Source: Myroides phaeus
GTDB taxonomy: Bacteria > Bacteroidota > Bacteroidia > Flavobacteriales > Flavobacteriaceae
DNA: 64,000 bases
NCBI RefSeq assembly: GCF_009799805.1
Contig: NZ_CP047050.1
Span: forward strand, 944,001 to 1,008,000
Direction of reading: 5' to 3'
Shown: piece after piece, positions 36,407 to 46,046 of the stretch
Layout of the letters: every line of letters begins with the position of its first letter
How positions within the stretch are numbered: position 1 is the first letter of the stretch
The notes under the pieces: model-generated
The model's database searches: none
Seen by the model: only the letters and a program-made list of their open reading frames with translations
Told to the model about the DNA's origin: nothing
Made by a program: the position numbers and the translations under genes

Positions 36407-37622
36407 AGTAAAAAATATAGATCAGTTGGTTTTTATACTGTTAGTACCTATTTTGCTAACAGATATGTTAAATGGATTTATGTTTGAAAATAATATTTCT
36501 ACTTTTTTCTCTATTGGCCAATTCTATAAAATTATTATAATTTGTTTATGTAGCTTGAGAATCATTTCGTATCCCCAATATTTTAGAGTAATCTTTTGGG
36601 CTTTTTGTGTATTAATGGTTCCCTCAATTATCAAAATTATCCAAGGACTTATTTCAATAGATAGGATAGTTTATGATATGATTAAAACTATTAAATTTTT
36701 AATTCTTCCTATATCTTTTTTTTATTTCAGAATAGTGTTTACAACCACTAATAATAAAGTTCTACCTTATTTTGTTTTTTGGATAAAAACATCTTTTTTT
36801 ATTTTAGCTTTTAATCTTATTTCAAAATTAGTAGGATTTGGATATCCAATGTATAGGGTTGAAAATATAGGATCACGTGGCTATTTTATAGCAGGAAATG
36901 AAATATCTGCCTTGCTTTTGGTACTTTCAGGCTTTTTAGGATATTACAGTTTAATTATAAAAAGAAGTTTAAGAGGATTTTTAATATATGCGATTGTTAG
37001 TTTTTGTTTAGGGTTATTGATTAGTTCTAAAACAGGAATCGCAGGTGTAATATTAGTCTTTTTAATGATTTTTTTAACTTCTGATTTTTTTTCCATTAAA
37101 GAAAAAAAACAGAGGAAAGTCTTGTTTCTGTTTACATCTATTTTCACGATATTAGTATCAATAGCTATTTATTTCATTCAAAAATCTTCTATAATTGAAC
37201 GGTATTCTTATTATTGGAAGAAATTAGATGTGTACACATTTATTTTATCAAGTCGTAATACTTATTTCAAAGAAATGTTAGTCATTTACAATGAAAATTA
37301 TGATTTAATAGACTGTTTATTTGGAGTAGGAGCTTCAAGATATGAAACTTTAGCAGGAAGATACGTTGAAATAGATTTTCTGGATGTTTTTTTTATATAT
37401 GGGATATCAGGAATAGTTTTATTGAGTCTATATGTTGGTTATATGTTGGTTAACCTTGCTAAGATTAGAAATGAAGTGAGCCACCCTTTTTCAAAATTAT
37501 CTATGATTATGATTTTTCTATTGCTAATTTTGTCCTGTTTATCAGGACATATATTGAATTCAGGGATTGCAGGAATTTTTATAGGTTTTGTTTTCTCACT
37601 TATGTATGTAGAAGTAAAATGA
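36396..37622 (+). CDS. O-antigen polymerase-like (Wzy candidate) membrane protein
   Basis: A 408-residue protein with about ten membrane helices. A segment SSKTGIAGVILVFLMIF and the periplasmic-loop SSRNTYFKEM...GVGASRYE match the WzyC/O-antigen ligase fold, where such Arg-rich loops bind the polymer. Together with the similar next gene, one is likely the Wzy polymerase and the other the WaaL ligase; which is which cannot be read from the sequence. Confidence 0.75.
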   Translation: MTIKVKNIDQLVFILLVPILLTDMLNGFMFENNISTFFSIGQFYKIIIICLCSLRIISYPQYFRVIFWAFCVLMVPSIIKIIQGLISIDRIVYDMIKTIKFLILPISFFYFRIVFTTTNNKVLPYFVFWIKTSFFILAFNLISKLVGFGYPMYRVENIGSRGYFIAGNEISALLLVLSGFLGYYSLIIKRSLRGFLIYAIVSFCLGLLISSKTGIAGVILVFLMIFLTSDFFSIKEKKQRKVLFLFTSIFTILVSIAIYFIQKSSIIERYSYYWKKLDVYTFILSSRNTYFKEMLVIYNENYDLIDCLFGVGASRYETLAGRYVEIDFLDVFFIYGISGIVLLSLYVGYMLVNLAKIRNEVSHPFSKLSMIMIFLLLILSCLSGHILNSGIAGIFIGFVFSLMYVEVK

Positions 37623-38896
37623 TAGAGAAGAAAATAGTTTTAATCGCAACGGCTTTTTTTTGTTTTTTAATGCCAATTAGTACAAAATTAGCTAACATAG
37701 GAATAATACTTTTTATTATTTCGATGGTATGGTATATAATTAAATTAAAATTATATAAAGAAGTATCAGTACATAAAATAAGAGGCCTTTTCTTAAATAC
37801 AACAGCAGTTATAGTATTATTGTTAGCTATTGGATTATTTTATACAATAGATTTTAGTAGAGGGATTAAATATTTTGAAAACTATTCTTCTTACTTAATA
37901 CTTCCTTTATTGTTGAGCTTTGTCAATATAGATTTATTGACTAAAATAAAAAAAGTAGCTTTTCGTTTTTTTGTTTTTGGCAGTGTTGTAAGTAGTTTAA
38001 TCTTATTGGGAAATAATTTTATAAAATACTATCTATACAAAGGAAGGTTTGTTATAGAAACAGATTTATTGGGATATTTTTTCACATACCACGAGTTTGC
38101 TCACCTTTTAAAATTTCACCCTACACTATTAGGATTATATTTAGTATTCAGCATTATTATAATTAATGAGTTTCTTGATTTTATTTTACATAAGTTTAAA
38201 TATATTTTCTTTCTTATTTTATTTCTTTGTTTAGTGTTTTTGAATTCAAGAACACCATTTTTGGTTTTTGCTTTGTATCTTTTATTTTGTTTCTGTAGAT
38301 TAATCAAAAATAATTTAAATAATAGAAAAGGTAGGTTACGTATTTTATTCGCGATTGTTGGATTGATGATATTAAGTGTTGGCTTATTTTTTACTATTAG
38401 AAAGACTTATATCTATGAAAGATTTTCCTCTCATTTAGTTTGGGAATTAACTGAAAATAAAGGGACGTCATATGATGGAATTTATTCAAATGATAGCCGA
38501 ATCTCAAGATGGAAAGCTCTTTTTAATAAAGGGTTAGAAAGACCTATTTTAGGGTTTGGCTCAGGGAGTGAAGATACTATTGTATTACAAGCTTATGCAG
38601 AGAATGATTTAGTTTATGCATTTAAGTCTAAATATGGGTCACATAATCAATATTTAGTATTCTTTTTAGAGTATGGTATTTTGGGGTTACTATTATTTCT
38701 GCACTTTATTTTTGTTCAATTTAAATATTCTTTTAGAGCTAAAAATACAATATCTTTTTTACTAAATGGTATTGTTCTGATTGCTTGTATTTTTGATTCA
38801 ATATTATATTTAAATACCTATATAATATTTGTAGCGCTCTTTTTGAATTTATTTTATTTTGAAAATAAACTCAAAATAAAAGAGTATAAAGTTTGA
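37619..38896 (+). CDS. O-antigen ligase-family membrane protein (Wzy or WaaL)
   Basis: A 425-residue protein with about ten helices. It has a FLNSRTPFLVFALYL helix and a large periplasmic loop with SRISRWKALFNKGLERPILG, GFGSGSED and KYGSHNQYLVFFLEYGILG. The last motif with its conserved His is typical of the Wzy_C/O-antigen ligase superfamily (WaaL). It overlaps the previous stop by 4 bases. Confidence 0.82.
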   Translation: MIEKKIVLIATAFFCFLMPISTKLANIGIILFIISMVWYIIKLKLYKEVSVHKIRGLFLNTTAVIVLLLAIGLFYTIDFSRGIKYFENYSSYLILPLLLSFVNIDLLTKIKKVAFRFFVFGSVVSSLILLGNNFIKYYLYKGRFVIETDLLGYFFTYHEFAHLLKFHPTLLGLYLVFSIIIINEFLDFILHKFKYIFFLILFLCLVFLNSRTPFLVFALYLLFCFCRLIKNNLNNRKGRLRILFAIVGLMILSVGLFFTIRKTYIYERFSSHLVWELTENKGTSYDGIYSNDSRISRWKALFNKGLERPILGFGSGSEDTIVLQAYAENDLVYAFKSKYGSHNQYLVFFLEYGILGLLLFLHFIFVQFKYSFRAKNTISFLLNGIVLIACIFDSILYLNTYIIFVALFLNLFYFENKLKIKEYKV

Positions 38897-38913
38897 TTAT
38901 ATATAAAAAATTG

Positions 38914-39654
38914 ATGAAAAATAAACAAAAAATATTTAATATAGAAATTGATAATCTTTCAATGAGTGAAACGCTTGAGGTAATTAATAATTCAATTGAT
39001 AATAAAACACCTTTATTACATATTGTTGTAAATGCGGCAAAACTTGTTAATATGCAAAAAGACTCTGCTCTTTATGAAAGTATAAAAAGTGCGGATATTG
39101 TTAATGCAGATGGAATGGCTGTTGTATGGGCGGCTAAGTTTGTTGGAAAAGAACTGAAAGAACGGGTTTCTGGAATTGATTTATTTGTTAAGTTAGTTGA
39201 GAATGCACATTTAAGAAAAGAGAAAGTGTTTTTGTTAGGAGCAAGAGAAGAAGTTGTAAAAATAGTAGCAGAAAAATTTCAAATGCAATATGGCAAGGAT
39301 ATCATTGGAGGGTATAGAAATGGTTATTTTAAAAAAGGAAATGAAAAAGAAATTATAGAGCAGATTAGAGATAGTGGGGCTACATATTTGTTTGTTGCAA
39401 TAAGCTCTCCTTTTAAAGAAATTTTTCTCTCTACATACAAGAAGGAATTGAGTGAATTAGGATTTATTATGGGAGTTGGGGGAAGTTTTGATGTTGTATC
39501 AGGTAAAGTTAAGAGAGCTCCTTTGTGGATGCAAAAAATTGGAATGGAGTGGTTTTATCGCTTTTTGCAAGAACCCCGAAGAATGTGGAAAAGAAGTTTT
39601 ATAGATAATGGAAAATTTATAGGACTTGTAATTAAAGAAAAGTTTAAAAAATAA
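38914..39654 (+). CDS. WecG/TagA/CpsF family glycosyltransferase
   Basis: A 246-residue GT26 enzyme. The family core [52 protein letters not shown] and [20 protein letters not shown] is clear. Members add ManNAcA or ManNAc to a lipid-linked sugar. The frame is also open from a TTG at 38893, but the ATG at 38914 gives the normal N-terminus. It shares one base with the next start. Confidence 0.92.
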   Translation: MKNKQKIFNIEIDNLSMSETLEVINNSIDNKTPLLHIVVNAAKLVNMQKDSALYESIKSADIVNADGMAVVWAAKFVGKELKERVSGIDLFVKLVENAHLRKEKVFLLGAREEVVKIVAEKFQMQYGKDIIGGYRNGYFKKGNEKEIIEQIRDSGATYLFVAISSPFKEIFLSTYKKELSELGFIMGVGGSFDVVSGKVKRAPLWMQKIGMEWFYRFLQEPRRMWKRSFIDNGKFIGLVIKEKFKK

Positions 39655-40637
39655 TGAAACGTATACTTATTACAGGAGCAGCAGGATTTTTAGGATCACA
39701 TTTATGTGATCGTTTTATCGAAGAAGGTTTTCATGTAATTGGAATGGATAATCTAATTACAGGGGATCTAAAAAATATAGAACATCTTTTTCAATTGGAA
39801 CATTTTGAGTTCTATAATCATGATGTAACTAAGTTTGTTCATGTTCCTGGAGAGTTAGATTATATATTGCACTTTGCATCACCGGCAAGTCCGATTGATT
39901 ATTTAAAGATACCTATTCAAACTTTAAAGGTAGGGTCTTTAGGAACACATAATTTATTAGGATTAGCAAGAGTTAAAGGTGCAAGAATTTTGATTGCATC
40001 TACATCTGAGGTATATGGGGATCCTTTAGTTCATCCCCAAACAGAAGAATATTATGGTAATGTTAATACGATTGGACCAAGAGGAGTTTATGATGAAGCT
40101 AAAAGGTTCCAAGAGTCTATTACGATGGCGTATCACACTTTTCATGGGGTAGAAACAAGAATTGTTCGTATCTTTAATACTTATGGACCTCGAATGAGGT
40201 TAAATGATGGAAGGGTAATTCCTGCATTTATAGGACAAGCGTTAAGAGGAGAAGATTTAACGGTTTTCGGTGATGGTAAACAAACCAGGTCTTTTTGTTA
40301 TGTAGATGATCAAGTAGAGGGGATTTATAGATTGCTTTTTTCTGATTATAACTTACCAGTTAATATTGGAAATCCCGATGAAATATCAATACTTGACTTT
40401 GCAAAAGAAATAATTCACCTTACGAATAGTACACAGAAAATTATTTTTAAAGATTTGCCAATAAATGATCCAATGCAACGTTGTCCTAATATTGAAAAAG
40501 CTATAAATTTATTGGATTGGAAACCAAAAGTTTCAAGATCTCAGGGAATGTTAGCAACATATAATTATTTTAAGAATTTTTCTGATTCTGATTTATTAAA
40601 AGAAGAACATAAAGATTTTTCTAAATTTATATATTAA
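39654..40637 (+). CDS. UDP-glucuronate decarboxylase-like SDR (UXS type)
   Basis: A 327-residue extended SDR. It has the NAD loop [50 protein letters not shown] and the catalytic YxxxK in [11 protein letters not shown]. The HPQ...GNV...GPR...YDE pattern is that of UDP-glucuronate decarboxylase (UDP-xylose synthase), although UXS usually reads GPRSCYDEGKR. It therefore suggests xylose or a related sugar in the polysaccharide; activity as a related 4,6-dehydratase is not excluded. Confidence 0.82.
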   Translation: MKRILITGAAGFLGSHLCDRFIEEGFHVIGMDNLITGDLKNIEHLFQLEHFEFYNHDVTKFVHVPGELDYILHFASPASPIDYLKIPIQTLKVGSLGTHNLLGLARVKGARILIASTSEVYGDPLVHPQTEEYYGNVNTIGPRGVYDEAKRFQESITMAYHTFHGVETRIVRIFNTYGPRMRLNDGRVIPAFIGQALRGEDLTVFGDGKQTRSFCYVDDQVEGIYRLLFSDYNLPVNIGNPDEISILDFAKEIIHLTNSTQKIIFKDLPINDPMQRCPNIEKAINLLDWKPKVSRSQGMLATYNYFKNFSDSDLLKEEHKDFSKFIY

Positions 40638-41992
40638 TGCAAAATAAAAAAACAGGACGTTATTCATATCTTATTCGTCCAGCTATGATATTAGTTGATT
40701 TATTAATAATAAATTTTTTAGCTAATTATTGGTTTTCATTTTTAGACAATAAAGGGATAGGGTATTATAATATATTACTTTCTATCTCTTGGATAGCTGT
40801 ATCTTGGGGGTCTGGTTTTTATGATGTCTATAGACATACAAGAGTAGTTCGTGTTTTAGAAAAAATATTTAAGCAATTTGTACTACAGTTTATCTTAGTT
40901 AGTGCCTTAAATGGCTTTGTAGGGCGATTTGCAGAACCACAAGAGTTAATAGCATTTGGTTTTTCTTCATTAGTAGTTGTCAGTTCTTTTAAATTTTTAG
41001 TTTTATTTATTTTAAAGTATATACGAAGGGTATTAGGGGGTAATTTTAGAAATATTCTACTGGTAGGTAGAGGAAAAGAAATAGATTCTTTAAAGAAAGT
41101 ATTAGTAAAAAGAGAGGATTTAGGGTATCGTATTAGTAAGGTTTTTGATAATGTAGAAGAAGAAAATTTAGAGGAGATAAAGAGTTTTGTTTCATCAAAT
41201 GAAATTGATGAAATCTATATACAATTTTCAATTGTTCAAAAAGATGATTATCACGAATTATTAGAATTGGCAGATAATAATTTTATAACCGTTAAATATG
41301 TACCTTCTCAAAAACAACTTTTAAGCCATAATTTTTCTTTGGAATATTATGATGTTGTTGCGGTCGTTCCAAGGAGAATTATACCACTTGATAAGTCCTA
41401 TAATAAATTCTTCAAGAGAGTTTTTGATTTAGTTTTTTCAACTTTAGTAATTGTTTTTATTCTTTCGTGGCTTGTGCCACTGATAGCAATTTTAATTAAA
41501 AGTGAATCAAAGGGACCAGTTTTCTTTAAACAAATGAGAACAGGTTTAAATGATGAAGAATTTGCTTGTTTGAAGTTTAGATCAATGCAAGTAAATGAAG
41601 ATTCAGATAAAAGACAAGCAACAAAAGGAGATTGTCGTATTACGAAAATAGGAGCTTTTTTAAGAAAGACAAGTTTAGATGAGTTTCCACAGTTTCTAAA
41701 TGTTTTTGTAGGAGATATGTCAATGGTTGGTCCAAGGCCTCATATGATTGTTCATACGAAAATGTATTCAAAACGGGTCAATCGTTTTATGCTTCGACAT
41801 TTAGTAAAACCAGGAATTACAGGAATGGCTCAAACACATGGTTATAGAGGAGAAATAGAGACAAATAGAGATATTGTAAATAGATTTAAGTATGACTTAT
41901 TTTATTTAGAAAATTGGTCTATTTTTTTAGATTTAAAAATAATCTACTTAACTGTATATAATGTTTTTAAGGGAGAAAAGAAAGCTTATTAA
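40637..41992 (+). CDS. Polyprenyl glycosylphosphotransferase (initiating sugar transferase)
   Basis: A 451-residue WcaJ/WbaP-type protein. The N-terminal half has four to five membrane helices and a CoA-binding-like domain (about 130-240). A membrane re-entrant helix (FDLVFSTLVIVFILSWLVPL) precedes the catalytic bacterial sugar-transferase domain with GPVFFKQMRTGLNDEEF, LRKTSLDEFPQFLNVFVGDM, SMVGPRPH and LVKPGITGMAQ. It puts the first sugar phosphate on undecaprenyl phosphate. It is last in the operon and followed by a terminator. Confidence 0.93.
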   Translation: MQNKKTGRYSYLIRPAMILVDLLIINFLANYWFSFLDNKGIGYYNILLSISWIAVSWGSGFYDVYRHTRVVRVLEKIFKQFVLQFILVSALNGFVGRFAEPQELIAFGFSSLVVVSSFKFLVLFILKYIRRVLGGNFRNILLVGRGKEIDSLKKVLVKREDLGYRISKVFDNVEEENLEEIKSFVSSNEIDEIYIQFSIVQKDDYHELLELADNNFITVKYVPSQKQLLSHNFSLEYYDVVAVVPRRIIPLDKSYNKFFKRVFDLVFSTLVIVFILSWLVPLIAILIKSESKGPVFFKQMRTGLNDEEFACLKFRSMQVNEDSDKRQATKGDCRITKIGAFLRKTSLDEFPQFLNVFVGDMSMVGPRPHMIVHTKMYSKRVNRFMLRHLVKPGITGMAQTHGYRGEIETNRDIVNRFKYDLFYLENWSIFLDLKIIYLTVYNVFKGEKKAY

Positions 41993-41994
41993 AG

Positions 41995-42027
41995 AAAGCC
42001 ACTAATATGTCTGTTAGTGGCTTTTTT
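41995..42027 (+). terminator. Terminator of the polysaccharide operon
   Basis: An 11-bp perfect stem (41995-42005 with 42014-42024) and a T run, immediately after the last gene. Confidence 0.88.
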
Positions 42028-42064
42028 ATTATTGTATACTCTTCGTTATTCCTTAATTTATATT

Positions 42065-42072
42065 TATTTTTG
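42065..42072 (+). promoter_or_regulatory. Putative -7 box for purD
   Basis: TATTTTTG matches TAnnTTTG exactly, 28 bases before the purD ATG. Confidence 0.45.
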
Positions 42073-42099
42073 AGACATAATTACAAACAACACACACAA

Positions 42100-43371
42100 A
42101 TGAAAATTTTATTACTTGGTTCTGGAGGACGTGAACATGCTTTAGCGTGGAAAATGTTACAGAGCAAAAAATGTGAAGCACTATTTGTAGCTCCAGGAAA
42201 TGCGGGGACAAGAGATATTGCTACAAATATTGATGTTAATCCAAATGATTTTGAAGCTGTTAAAAAGACAGTTTTAGAAAAGCAGATTGATATTGTTATT
42301 GTTGGACCAGAAGACCCTTTGGTAAAAGGCATTGTTGATTTTTTCAAAAATGATCAGGAAATCAAAAATATTCCTGTTGTTGGACCTTCACAAAAGGGAG
42401 CGCAATTAGAGGGTAGTAAAGATTTTGCAAAAGAATTCTTGATCAAACACAATATACCAACAGCAGCATATCAAAGTTTTACAAAAGATACTGTAGAAGA
42501 GGGGAAAAAGTTTTTAGAAACATTAAAAGCACCTTATGTATTAAAAGCAGATGGTTTAGCTGCAGGAAAAGGAGTTGTTATCTTAGAAAATTTAGACGAT
42601 GCAAAATTAGAATTAGAGAATATGCTTGTTGATGCTAAGTTTGGAGATGCAAGCTCTAAGGTTGTAATCGAAGAGTTTTTATCTGGTATTGAACTTAGTT
42701 GTTTTGTATTAACAGATGGTAAGTCTTATAAAATGCTTCCAACAGCAAAAGATTATAAAAGAATAGGAGAAGGAGATACAGGCTTAAATACAGGTGGTAT
42801 GGGAGCTGTTTCACCAGTTCCATTTGCAACAGATGAGTTTATGCAAAAGGTTGAACAACGTATTGTTATACCTACTGTTAGGGGACTGCAAGAAGATGAT
42901 CTCGATTTTAAAGGATTTGTATTTATTGGTTTAATAAAAGTAGGAGAAGAACCTTTTGTAATTGAGTACAATGTACGTATGGGAGATCCCGAAACAGAAG
43001 TTGTTATGCCAAGGATAAAGTCTGATGTGGTAGAATTATTTGCTTCATTGGCAAATCAAGAACTTGATCAAGTGGAATTAGAAATAGATAATCGTACAGC
43101 TACAACTGTAATGTTAGTTTCTGGAGGTTATCCTGAAGATTATGAGAAAGGAAAAGTAATTACTGGTTTTGATAAAGTAGAAGGTTCTATCGTTTTTCAC
43201 GCAGGGACAACTATGAAAAATAATGAAGTAGTTACAAATGGAGGAAGAGTTTTAGCTGTAACATCTTATGGAAATAGCTACGAAGAGGCATTAAAAAAAT
43301 CTTACCAAAATATAGACAAGCTAAATTTTGATAAGATTAATTATCGTAAAGATATTGGATTTGATCTTTAA
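42100..43371 (+). CDS. purD: Phosphoribosylamine-glycine ligase
   Basis: A 423-residue ATP-grasp enzyme, second step of purine synthesis (GAR synthetase). It has LLLGSGGREHALAWKM, VVGPEDPLVKGIVDFF, the ATP-grasp APYVLKADGLAAGKGVVI, GGMGAVSPVPF and EYNVRMGDPETEVVMPR. The frame is open 31 codons upstream, through the preceding terminator, but that part is not family-like; the ATG at 42100 gives the usual length. It is convergent with a small gene 7 bases away, with no terminator visible between. Confidence 0.96.
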   Translation: MKILLLGSGGREHALAWKMLQSKKCEALFVAPGNAGTRDIATNIDVNPNDFEAVKKTVLEKQIDIVIVGPEDPLVKGIVDFFKNDQEIKNIPVVGPSQKGAQLEGSKDFAKEFLIKHNIPTAAYQSFTKDTVEEGKKFLETLKAPYVLKADGLAAGKGVVILENLDDAKLELENMLVDAKFGDASSKVVIEEFLSGIELSCFVLTDGKSYKMLPTAKDYKRIGEGDTGLNTGGMGAVSPVPFATDEFMQKVEQRIVIPTVRGLQEDDLDFKGFVFIGLIKVGEEPFVIEYNVRMGDPETEVVMPRIKSDVVELFASLANQELDQVELEIDNRTATTVMLVSGGYPEDYEKGKVITGFDKVEGSIVFHAGTTMKNNEVVTNGGRVLAVTSYGNSYEEALKKSYQNIDKLNFDKINYRKDIGFDL

Positions 43372-43378
43372 AAACCTA

Positions 43379-43609
43379 CTATTTTAAAAATGAGTGGGCT
43401 GTAGTATCTTGGTCGTCTTCATTAGTTGATTTGAAAATCTGAAGTTGTTTTAACCAAAACACAAAGAAATAGCAAGTGATAAGAATGAATACCCAAGTAA
43501 GGATATTAGCAGCCCACCAATTTTCTAATTCTAATTTTGCAAAAAAGTCCATTGGTATAAAAAGAACTTTTTCAAATAGGAACCCAAGTCCGTTAAAAAA
43601 TGAAGTCAT
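43379..43609 (-). CDS. Small membrane protein (DUF6341-like)
   Basis: A 76-residue protein with an amphipathic N-terminus, one clear membrane helix (about 35-54, ILTWVFILITCYFFVFWLKQ) and an acidic tail. From memory it matches DUF6341, found in Flavobacteria near the DUF6427 gene, which indeed follows here. Function is unknown. Confidence 0.65.
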   Translation of the reverse strand: MTSFFNGLGFLFEKVLFIPMDFFAKLELENWWAANILTWVFILITCYFFVFWLKQLQIFKSTNEDDQDTTAHSFLK

Positions 43610-43719
43610 CGTACTTTATTTTAAATTAAATAAAATTATTTTATCAATCCGTTTTTAAAGAAAAACCTCTCAAATGAAAAGTTTTATCTTTATTATCTAC
43701 AAAAATATAAAATATATAA

Positions 43720-44658
43720 ATGTTAGCAAGTATTTTTAGTAAAACAAAACCAATTAATTACATCATACTTACTCTTTTAATCTTGATTATTAGTGTTTTG
43801 TACTTATTTATAGATCAAGAACATCTTATTTGGACAAGGTTTGAAGTAGTTAAGAGAAGTGTTTTGATAGGAATGCTGTTGTTAATGATGTATTTATCAC
43901 AGTTTATTGTAACAAGAAATAGATTGGTAAAAGATAATGCTTATGTTCCTCTGTTATTTGTATCATTCTTGATGTTATTTCCAACAGTATTAGGACATAG
44001 TAGAGTAATAGTATCAAGTTTCTTTATAATGCTTGCTCTTAGAAGATTATTCTCTTTACATTCTTTAAAGCAATCGAAAGAGAAAGTATTTGATGCATCG
44101 TTGTGGATATTTGTTGCAGGGTTATTTCACTTTTGGAGTGTTTTATATTTCCTATTGTTGTTTTTTGCAATAACTTTTTTTGGGTCAAAAGATTATAGAA
44201 ATTGGTTTATACCAATAATAGCTTTTTTTACAGTTACTGTCTTTTTATCTCTTTATCTCTTAATAAATGATATTAGTTATATTGATTGGTTTTGGTCGAA
44301 GTGTAAAATAAGTTTTGATTTTATGTATTTTGAAAATATATATCAAAATATTGCATTAGCAATTTTTGTATCAATATCACTTTTGTTCTTTGTAAGTCAG
44401 GCTACAAGTATTTCTTCTAAGCCATATAATATGCAAAGCACCTATAAGAAAATGTTGTTATCTTTTCTTATAGGCGTTGCAATTTATGTGATTTCTGCTG
44501 ATAAAAATAACGGGACCTTGCTATTTACTTTTTTTCCACTATCATTACTTGGAGCAAATTACATTGAGAATTTGCCACAAGCCTGGAGAAGAGAAGCAGT
44601 TGTTTATAGTGTCTTTTTTATCGGATTATTCTTTTATGTTACGCAGATTATCTTATAG
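43720..44658 (+). CDS. Multi-pass membrane protein (DUF6427-like)
   Basis: A 312-residue protein with about nine hydrophobic helices. The pattern (FSKTKPINYIILTLLI at the start, a conserved LLFVSFLMLFPTVL...SRVIVSSFFIMLALRRLFSLHS) recalls the flavobacterial family DUF6427. No catalytic motif is visible. Its end overlaps the convergent upp gene by 6 bases. Confidence 0.7.
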   Translation: MLASIFSKTKPINYIILTLLILIISVLYLFIDQEHLIWTRFEVVKRSVLIGMLLLMMYLSQFIVTRNRLVKDNAYVPLLFVSFLMLFPTVLGHSRVIVSSFFIMLALRRLFSLHSLKQSKEKVFDASLWIFVAGLFHFWSVLYFLLLFFAITFFGSKDYRNWFIPIIAFFTVTVFLSLYLLINDISYIDWFWSKCKISFDFMYFENIYQNIALAIFVSISLLFFVSQATSISSKPYNMQSTYKKMLLSFLIGVAIYVISADKNNGTLLFTFFPLSLLGANYIENLPQAWRREAVVYSVFFIGLFFYVTQIIL

Positions 44659-45306
44659 CTTATGGCCATAAGCTAAATCTCCTGCATCTCCTAAACCAGG
44701 AACGATGTAATTGTGGTCATCTAATTTTTCATCTAAAGTAGCTACCCATAAATTAACATTATCAGGTAAGTTTTCTTCTAAGAATTGAATCCCTTCAGGA
44801 GCAGAAATTACTACAGCGATGTGTAATTCTTTTGGAGTTTCTTCTGCCATTAATTTATTGATTACGGCAACTAAAGATTGACCTGTAGCAAGCATAGGAT
44901 CAATTAAAATAAGAATTTTGTCTTGGAATGAAGGAGCAGCTTGGTACTCTACTAAGATTTCACTTGCCTCTCCATGTTTACCATGACGTCGATAAGCAGA
45001 TACAAATCCGTTTTCTGCGTTATCGAAAAAGTTCATAAATCCTGTGTGTAGAGCAAGACCTGCACGAAGGATAGAACATAAAACGACATTGTCTTCAATA
45101 CAAGTTGTGTGTTTAATTCCTAAGGGAGTTTGAACAGCAATATCCTTATAAGGAAGCTTTTTACTCAATTCATAAGCCATGATTTCTCCGATACGCTCAA
45201 TGTTTTTTCTAAAACGCATACTATCTTTTTGTACGTTTACGTCGCGTAGTTGAGCTAAGAAGTGATTTAAGATACTGTTCTCTGCTGAAATATAGTGAAT
45301 TTTCAT
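44653..45306 (-). CDS. upp: Uracil phosphoribosyltransferase
   Basis: A 217-residue salvage enzyme making UMP from uracil and PRPP. It has the UPRT PRPP loop LILIDPMLATGQSLVAVI, the SILRAGLALHTGF loop, and the uracil-binding C-terminal IVPGLGDAGDLAYG. The length is usual. It is divergent from the DUF4254 gene. Confidence 0.95.
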   Translation of the reverse strand: MKIHYISAENSILNHFLAQLRDVNVQKDSMRFRKNIERIGEIMAYELSKKLPYKDIAVQTPLGIKHTTCIEDNVVLCSILRAGLALHTGFMNFFDNAENGFVSAYRRHGKHGEASEILVEYQAAPSFQDKILILIDPMLATGQSLVAVINKLMAEETPKELHIAVVISAPEGIQFLEENLPDNVNLWVATLDEKLDDHNYIVPGLGDAGDLAYGHKL

Positions 45307-45340
45307 ATGGGTATAATTAGTACCATAAAAGTATAAAAAC

Positions 45341-45348
45341 TATATTTG
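45341..45348 (+). promoter_or_regulatory. Putative -7 box for the DUF4254 gene
   Basis: TATATTTG matches TAnnTTTG exactly, 17 bases before the ATG. Confidence 0.45.
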
Positions 45349-45365
45349 TAAATAAAATTATTCAT

Positions 45366-45971
45366 ATGTTTTCAGAGTTAGCATTTCCAATATTCGAAGA
45401 GAGTATACGCGATTATCATAAATATGACAATGTAGATCAGCCAATTAGCAATCCTTATCCAAAAGAAGATATTAAACATCTTTTATACTTAAAAAACTGG
45501 ATAGATACTGTTCAATGGCATTTTGAGGATATTATTCGTGATCCAAAGATTGATCCAGTAGCAGCATTAGCTTTAAAAAGAAGAATTGATGCTTCAAATC
45601 AAGAACGTACTGATATGGTAGAGTTTATTGATAGTTACTTTTTACAAAAGTATAAAGATGTTACAATTAAAGGAGATGCAAAAATTAACTCTGAGAGTCC
45701 TGCTTGGGCTATAGACCGTTTATCAATTTTAGCATTGAAAATTTATCATATGAATGAAGAAGCAACAAGAGTTGAAGCTTCACAAGATCATAGAGATAAA
45801 TGTCAGGTTAAATTGGATGTTCTTTTAGAGCAAAAGAAAGATTTAACTACTGCTATTGATGATTTATTAAACGATATCGCTAATGGTGATAAGTATATGA
45901 AAGTATACAAACAAATGAAAATGTATAATGACGAGGAATTAAACCCTGTATTATACCAAAATAAGAAATAA
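45366..45971 (+). CDS. DUF4254 domain-containing protein
   Basis: A 201-residue soluble helical protein with conserved blocks LKNWIDTVQWHFEDIIRDP and RRIDASNQERTDMVEFID and SPAWAIDRLSILALKIYHM, typical of DUF4254. Members are usually found beside glycosyltransferase family 9 genes, as here, which suggests a role in lipopolysaccharide core assembly, but the function is not established. Confidence 0.82.
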   Translation: MFSELAFPIFEESIRDYHKYDNVDQPISNPYPKEDIKHLLYLKNWIDTVQWHFEDIIRDPKIDPVAALALKRRIDASNQERTDMVEFIDSYFLQKYKDVTIKGDAKINSESPAWAIDRLSILALKIYHMNEEATRVEASQDHRDKCQVKLDVLLEQKKDLTTAIDDLLNDIANGDKYMKVYKQMKMYNDEELNPVLYQNKK

Positions 45972-45994
45972 TCATATCTTTGATATAAAATATT

Positions 45995-46024
45995 GAAAGC
46001 GTGAATTTTTCACGCTTTTCTTGT
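45995..46024 (+). terminator. Terminator after the DUF4254 gene
   Basis: An 8-bp stem (45996-46003 with 46011-46018) with a T-rich tail. Confidence 0.65.
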
Positions 46025-46046
46025 TCATAAACAAATTAAGATTGAC

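Noticed and set aside
42007..42099. N-terminal extension of purD
   Set aside because: It runs through the preceding terminator and is not similar to the family; the ATG at 42100 is better.
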